Assembly: GCA_028871595.1 (NCBI GenBank)
Contig: JAGWMT010000130.1
Location: 1 to 8,562, forward strand
Length of the DNA: 8,562 nt
Origin: Elusimicrobiota bacterium
GTDB lineage: Bacteria; Elusimicrobiota; Elusimicrobia; UBA1565; UBA9628
Direction of reading: 5' to 3'
The notes beneath the pieces are model-generated. The model had not been told where the DNA came from and made no database searches. It saw nothing but the letters and a program-made list of their open reading frames with translations. Position numbers and translations under genes: made by a program. Below are positions 6,505 to 8,562 of the stretch, piece by piece; position 1 is the stretch's first letter, and every line of letters starts with the position of its first letter.

Positions 6505-6861
6505 CGGGGCCGAGAGTGCTAATTTAGAAAACCTCAAGGAACCTCTCGTTTGCGCTGAATAATCGCTATTGTTCCAAGGCAATCCGCTGGAAGTTCGGTG
6601 CGAATGGAGGATAGGGCGCGGCGCTTCTCTTGCCCTTGGTGGTAACATAATAATTATTATCAGTAGTTATTAAACCGAGAGCCGCCATTGGGGCTGTTTG
6701 TTTCGTTTGGCTCCCCTTCGGTCATTTGGCCCCGAGCCGTGTCGCCTATTGCCGGAGTCTGATGTTGTCCGGTCGCACATCGCGACTCGCGCCGGCGTGT
6801 GTTCCGTTGTTCGTTCGAACAGCGCGGCTGCCGTCCAGGCGCGGCGGGGTTTTGGCTGGTT
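6505..6861. other. Gene-free stretch with AT-rich palindrome
   Basis: I see no gene here on either strand. It holds a perfect 14-base palindrome ATAATAATTATTAT (6647-6660) inside an AT-rich island. An imperfect long-range inverted repeat encloses 47 bases: CCAAGGCAA (6574-6582) with TTGCCCTTGG (6630-6639), one base bulged. There is also a 6-base hairpin TGTTCG/CGAACA (6808-6821) 40 bases past the stop of the minus-strand gene, without a T-run. TTGCCC (6630-6635) and TATTAT (6655-6660) are 19 bases apart, a poor promoter. A structured RNA is possible but unsupported. Confidence 0.4.
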
Positions 6862-7368
6862 TTAGCGCGGCCGGCCCAGGACCGCGGCCGTCATCTGCTC
6901 GGACATCAGCAGCGCCTTGATCTTGCCGGAGGCCGTCAGTTCGTAGCGCCGGGATCTCCGGGAGCCTGAAGAGAGCAGTTCGCCTTGCGAGATCGCGTCC
7001 TGGAGGGTCCTGTCCATGCGGCCCACGGGGTACCCCGAGGCGCGCAGCCATTTGCCCAGCATGGCCGCCGTGGGCTTGGGCTGGCTGAGGAGGCGATCCG
7101 AGGCCATCAGGAGCACCAGGCAGGCGTCCTTGCCCCCTTTGTCGCCGCCCGGGATCTTGCCCCGGAGCGTCAGCCCCCCGCTCTTGGCCTCCACCACGGC
7201 GTTCCAGTCCACGCGGGGCTCTCGCCCGGGGCCTTCCTCGGTCCGGCCGGGGACCGGCGTCTGCTGCAGAACGAACTCCAGTCGCTCTTGCCGCACGAAC
7301 TCCGCGTCGCCTTCGGCCTCCAGCTCGGCCCCGTTGGGCAGTTTGAGGCGCACGCGATGGGCGTTCAT
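6862..7368 (-). CDS. Unrecognised 168-residue protein with probable winged-helix C-terminus
   Basis: I do not recognise this protein by name. The N-terminus (1-35, VRLKLPNGAELEAEGDAEFVRQERLEFVL) alternates as two beta strands and a helix, a small domain with a 'EGDAEFV' turn. Residues 36-75 are Gly/Pro/charged and look like a linker. From about 81 to 155 the protein reads as helix (DACLVLLMASDRLL), helix (TAAMLGKWLRASG), helix (GRMDRTLQDAISQGELLSS) and a basic wing (GSRRSRRYELTASGKIKALL), the layout of a winged helix-turn-helix. It would be a DNA-binding or protein-docking domain. The ATG at 7368 has no good Shine-Dalgarno sequence, but a promoter lies so close that a leaderless message is likely. 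The codon use and GC content match the neighbours. No terminator with a T-run is seen after the TAA. It faces the operon convergently. Confidence 0.75.
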   Translation of the reverse strand: MNAHRVRLKLPNGAELEAEGDAEFVRQERLEFVLQQTPVPGRTEEGPGREPRVDWNAVVEAKSGGLTLRGKIPGGDKGGKDACLVLLMASDRLLSQPKPTAAMLGKWLRASGYPVGRMDRTLQDAISQGELLSSGSRRSRRYELTASGKIKALLMSEQMTAAVLGRPR

Positions 7369-7374
7369 GGCCTG

Positions 7375-7403
7375 ATTATGTCATATGTCATGGCATCGGT
7401 CCA
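7375..7403 (-). promoter_or_regulatory. Probable promoter of the 168-residue gene
   Basis: On the minus strand, TGGACC (7403-7398, 4 of 6 to TTGACA) and CATAAT (7380-7375, 5 of 6 to TATAAT) are separated by exactly 17 bases. Only six bases (CAGGCC) separate the -10 box from the ATG at 7368, so transcription would start at or next to the start codon. An ATATGAC box (7386-7380) overlaps the spacer and the edge of the -10 box. Confidence 0.5.
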
Positions 7404-7478
7404 GAGCCTGTGGATATGACGGTGAATTGGTGTATGGGCGCGCGCGTCTGTCCATATATGTCTAATATGACGTCATAT
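7380..7478. promoter_or_regulatory. ATATGAC boxes, putative operator array
   Basis: Four exact copies of ATATGAC occur within 99 bases: 7380-7386 (minus), 7414-7420 (plus), 7465-7471 (plus) and 7472-7478 (minus). The last two are head to head and form the perfect palindrome ATATGACGTCATAT (7465-7478). One copy overlaps the predicted promoter of the minus-strand gene. The arrangement is typical of sites for a dimeric regulator; the winged-helix-like product of that gene is one candidate, by inference only. Confidence 0.5.
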
Positions 7479-7541
7479 GTATTAAACATAGGTCACATAC
7501 GACGCACATAGGACATCGGCCTGTGGGTCGTCTGTGGATAG
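7409..7541. repeat. Two DnaA-box-like sites and ACATA repeats
   Basis: TGTGGATAT (7409-7417) and TGTGGATAG (7533-7541) each match the DnaA box TGTGNATAA at 8 of 9 bases in the same orientation. Between them lie the ATATGAC palindrome and three ACATA repeats (7486, 7495, 7506; two extend to ACATAGG), in a stretch clearly richer in A and T than the rest of the window. The second site also forms a GGATA-GT-TATCC inverted repeat. No replication gene is nearby. Confidence 0.35.
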
Positions 7542-7652
7542 TTATCCCCCGCCCTGCTGTCTTTGACGACAGTTGGATGCCGCGCGCTGGGCAAGCGGGC
7601 CGGCGATGCCGTCCAGGTCCTCGGCGGCCTGGGGCAAGAGCTCGACCTTCAC
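7542..7652 (-). pseudogene. Truncated ParE/RelE-family toxin
   Basis: A GTG (7652-7650) overlaps the antitoxin-like stop as GTGA. It opens MKVELLPQAAEDLDGIAGPL, which is the N-terminal strand-helix signature of ParE/RelE toxins (xVxLxPxAxxDLxxI). Homology stops at about residue 25 (AQRAA), and the frame ends at residue 36 after the unlike SNCRQRQQGGG. Family members are 90-100 residues and need the C-terminal strands that carry their active or gyrase-binding residues, which are absent. I looked for the missing part in the other frames down to 7370 and saw none. The break falls at the edge of the AT-rich repeat stretch, which suggests that a deletion or replacement ended there. The family assignment rests on about 25 residues. 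Confidence 0.6.
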
Positions 7653-7822
7653 CTGCTTCGGCGGCTCCGGCGGGCGTCGTATTCTTCCAGGGAGACCGTC
7701 TTGCCGGCCGCCGCCTCGCGCTTGGCGCGGGCCAGGCGCTTGCGCCAGTCCGGGAAGGTCATCTCGTCCTGGGTGGCCAGCAGGCTCCCGTAGCTTTCGT
7801 CGTTAAGTATAGGTCCAAACAT
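7649..7822 (-). CDS. Antitoxin-like protein, possibly an N-terminally truncated remnant
   Basis: The 57-residue frame starts at the ATG at 7822. It reads ESYGSLLATQDEM (9-21), then WRKRLARAKREAAAGKTVSLEEYDARR (26-52) and a basic tail SRRSR. The segment 'AxxEAAAGKTVSLEEY' is typical of the toxin-neutralising C-terminus of Phd/YefM-type antitoxins, and 'ESYGSLL' resembles the 'EdYesL' just before it. The usual 40-45 residue N-terminal DNA-binding part is not present, and the frame upstream runs into an unrelated frame of the barrel gene. No Shine-Dalgarno precedes ATG 7822; a later ATG (residue 21) has AGGACGAG before it. The frame lies 41 bases after the stop of the barrel gene and overlaps the toxin fragment by GTGA. 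It may be a whole short antitoxin, or one half of a decayed module. Confidence 0.6.
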   Translation of the reverse strand: MFGPILNDESYGSLLATQDEMTFPDWRKRLARAKREAAAGKTVSLEEYDARRSRRSR

Positions 7823-7863
7823 ATGAACCGTCGGTGGGTGAATCGCGACGCGGGGCGCCGGTT

Positions 7864-8562
7864 TTAGAAGCGCCCGGAGGCTTCGAACGTGTACTTGCGG
7901 GCGGTGGCGTGGTGGGGGTCGGTGACCAGGCCGGACTTGAAGTTGGCCAGGCCGGCGGTCAGGGAGAATTGGTCTCGGATCTGATAGCGCAGGCGGACAT
8001 CCCACTCCGAGCCCAAGGTGCGCGGCCCGGTGGCAACCCGTTCGGCCTGGAACAGGAAATAATCCAGGTCCAGGGCGAAGCCGGCGTAGCTGGGCGGGGT
8101 GTAGCCGGCGCCGACCACGATGATGCCGCTGGCGCCGTTGGGCAGGCCGCTCTTGGTGGAGGTCGAGTAGTTCCCCCCGAAGGCGTCGTAGGGCGTGGCG
8201 CCGTAGAAGTCGCCGAAGCCGGAGCGGTCCAGGCCGTTGAAGCGATGGCCGTGGCTGGGATAGAAGGCCTCGTCGCGCGTGGGGGTGCCGGGGACGTCGC
8301 CGGTGCCGCGGGCCACGGAGACGCGCGCGACGCCCTCGCTGGTGCTGCGGTAGAGGCTCTGCTTCCACTTCATGCGCACCACCTGGGCGTTGCCGTTGTA
8401 GGTGATATGGTTGGGGGCGGCCAGGGGGCCGGTGGGCGTGGCCACGCCTTTTTCCATAGCCGCCTCGCCGTCGAACACCATGGGGCCGTAGGAGATCTGG
8501 TAGCGGGCGCTGGTGAAGCTGCGCAGGGCCTTGGACACGCTGCAGCCGGCGGCGTCGGGGTC
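7864..8562 (-). CDS. Outer-membrane beta-barrel protein, C-terminal 232 residues (alginate-export-like)
   Basis: The frame is open to the right edge, so the N-terminus and any signal peptide lie outside the window; the GTG at 8538 is internal. The visible part alternates short amphipathic strands with turns: YQISYGPMVF, HITYNGNAQVVRMKWKQSLY, a loop with GHRFNGLDRSGFGDFYG, SGIIVVGAGYTPPSYAGFALDLDYFLFQAERV, SEWDVRLRYQIRDQFSLTAGLANFKSG and RKYTFEASGRF. The last residue is Phe after alternating hydrophobic positions, the C-terminal signal recognised by the BAM machinery. The 'GHRFNG..D..GFGDFYG' loop followed by many strands recalls alginate-export/porin-like barrels, which I propose with low certainty; the role is likely transport of a carbohydrate or other small solute across the outer membrane. 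It reads DPD..G near the visible start. No terminator is seen after the TAA. Confidence 0.75.
   Translation of the reverse strand, partial: DPDAAGCSVSKALRSFTSARYQISYGPMVFDGEAAMEKGVATPTGPLAAPNHITYNGNAQVVRMKWKQSLYRSTSEGVARVSVARGTGDVPGTPTRDEAFYPSHGHRFNGLDRSGFGDFYGATPYDAFGGNYSTSTKSGLPNGASGIIVVGAGYTPPSYAGFALDLDYFLFQAERVATGPRTLGSEWDVRLRYQIRDQFSLTAGLANFKSGLVTDPHHATARKYTFEASGRF

Noticed and set aside
6103..6522. A 139-codon plus-strand open frame with repeated WFFG and MVFL words
   Set aside because: The words come from the T-tract boxes; the third unit is out of phase, no Shine-Dalgarno precedes it, and Phe/Pro/Gly dominate. The repeat is better explained at the DNA level.
6514..6522. GAGTGCTAA, an exact half of the CIRCE heat-shock operator (TTAGCACTC-N9-GAGTGCTAA)
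   Set aside because: The other half is absent at the required distance and no chaperone gene is nearby, so one 9-base match is not enough.
6031..6648. A 205-codon minus-strand open frame, very rich in Lys, Arg and Gly
   Set aside because: Its composition follows from the A-tracts on that strand, it shows no domain or ribosome site, it runs through terminator-like hairpins, and its end lies in the repeat array. I take it as open by chance.
6808..6821. TTCG-rich GTTCGTTCGAAC resembling a tRNA T-arm
   Set aside because: No acceptor stem, D-arm or anticodon arm can be built around it; it is a simple 6-base hairpin.
6726..6920. Short plus-strand frame of 64 codons reaching into the minus-strand gene
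   Set aside because: No ribosome site, no recognisable motif, and it overlaps the better-supported gene on the other strand.

Overview
The window is GC-rich bacterial chromosome. A plus-strand housekeeping operon fills about 1-5902. It is followed by a 959-base gene-free convergent spacer (5903-6861), and then by minus-strand accessory genes from 6862 to the right edge. The last minus-strand gene encodes a beta-barrel-like protein ending in Phe, which suggests a diderm (Gram-negative-type) organism. A high-GC member of a little-cultured diderm phylum, such as Elusimicrobiota, would fit the gene order and style, but this is a weak inference made without any database search.

The operon reads hisC (5' end outside the window) - cmk - plsC-like acyltransferase - rpsA - membrane-anchored TPR protein - lysA - small two-helix membrane protein. 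Four of its junctions are 4-base stop/start overlaps (ATGA at 894 and 1592, GTGA at 3425 and 4399), so translation is probably coupled. rpsA is the exception: it has its own spacer and a strong Shine-Dalgarno sequence. The operon joins amino-acid biosynthesis (HisC, LysA), pyrimidine nucleotide supply (Cmk), phospholipid synthesis (PlsC) and translation (S1). The order hisC-cmk-rpsA resembles the pheA-hisC-tyrA/aroA-cmk-rpsA supra-operon of proteobacteria with the middle genes missing. The operon ends at two tandem intrinsic terminators (5917-5955 and 5968-6002).

The spacer is the most unusual part. Its first 500 bases are T-rich and A-poor on the plus strand and carry a degenerate composite repeat built from two kinds of T-tract box, plus two or three related hairpins centred on TTGCCAA. 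In two of these hairpins a C:G pair is swapped for G:C. Bases 6505-6861 hold no gene I can support, only an AT-rich palindrome and weak inverted repeats.

The minus-strand right end holds three things. First, an unrecognised 168-residue protein has a probable winged-helix C-terminus and a promoter placed so close to the ATG that the mRNA may be leaderless; ATATGAC boxes overlap that promoter, and a perfect 14-base palindrome made of the same box lies upstream. Second, there is a remnant of a toxin-antitoxin pair: an antitoxin-like C-terminal part, GTGA-overlapped with the first ~25 residues of a ParE/RelE-like toxin that then breaks off. Third, there is the C-terminal 232 residues of an outer-membrane beta-barrel protein running off the window edge.
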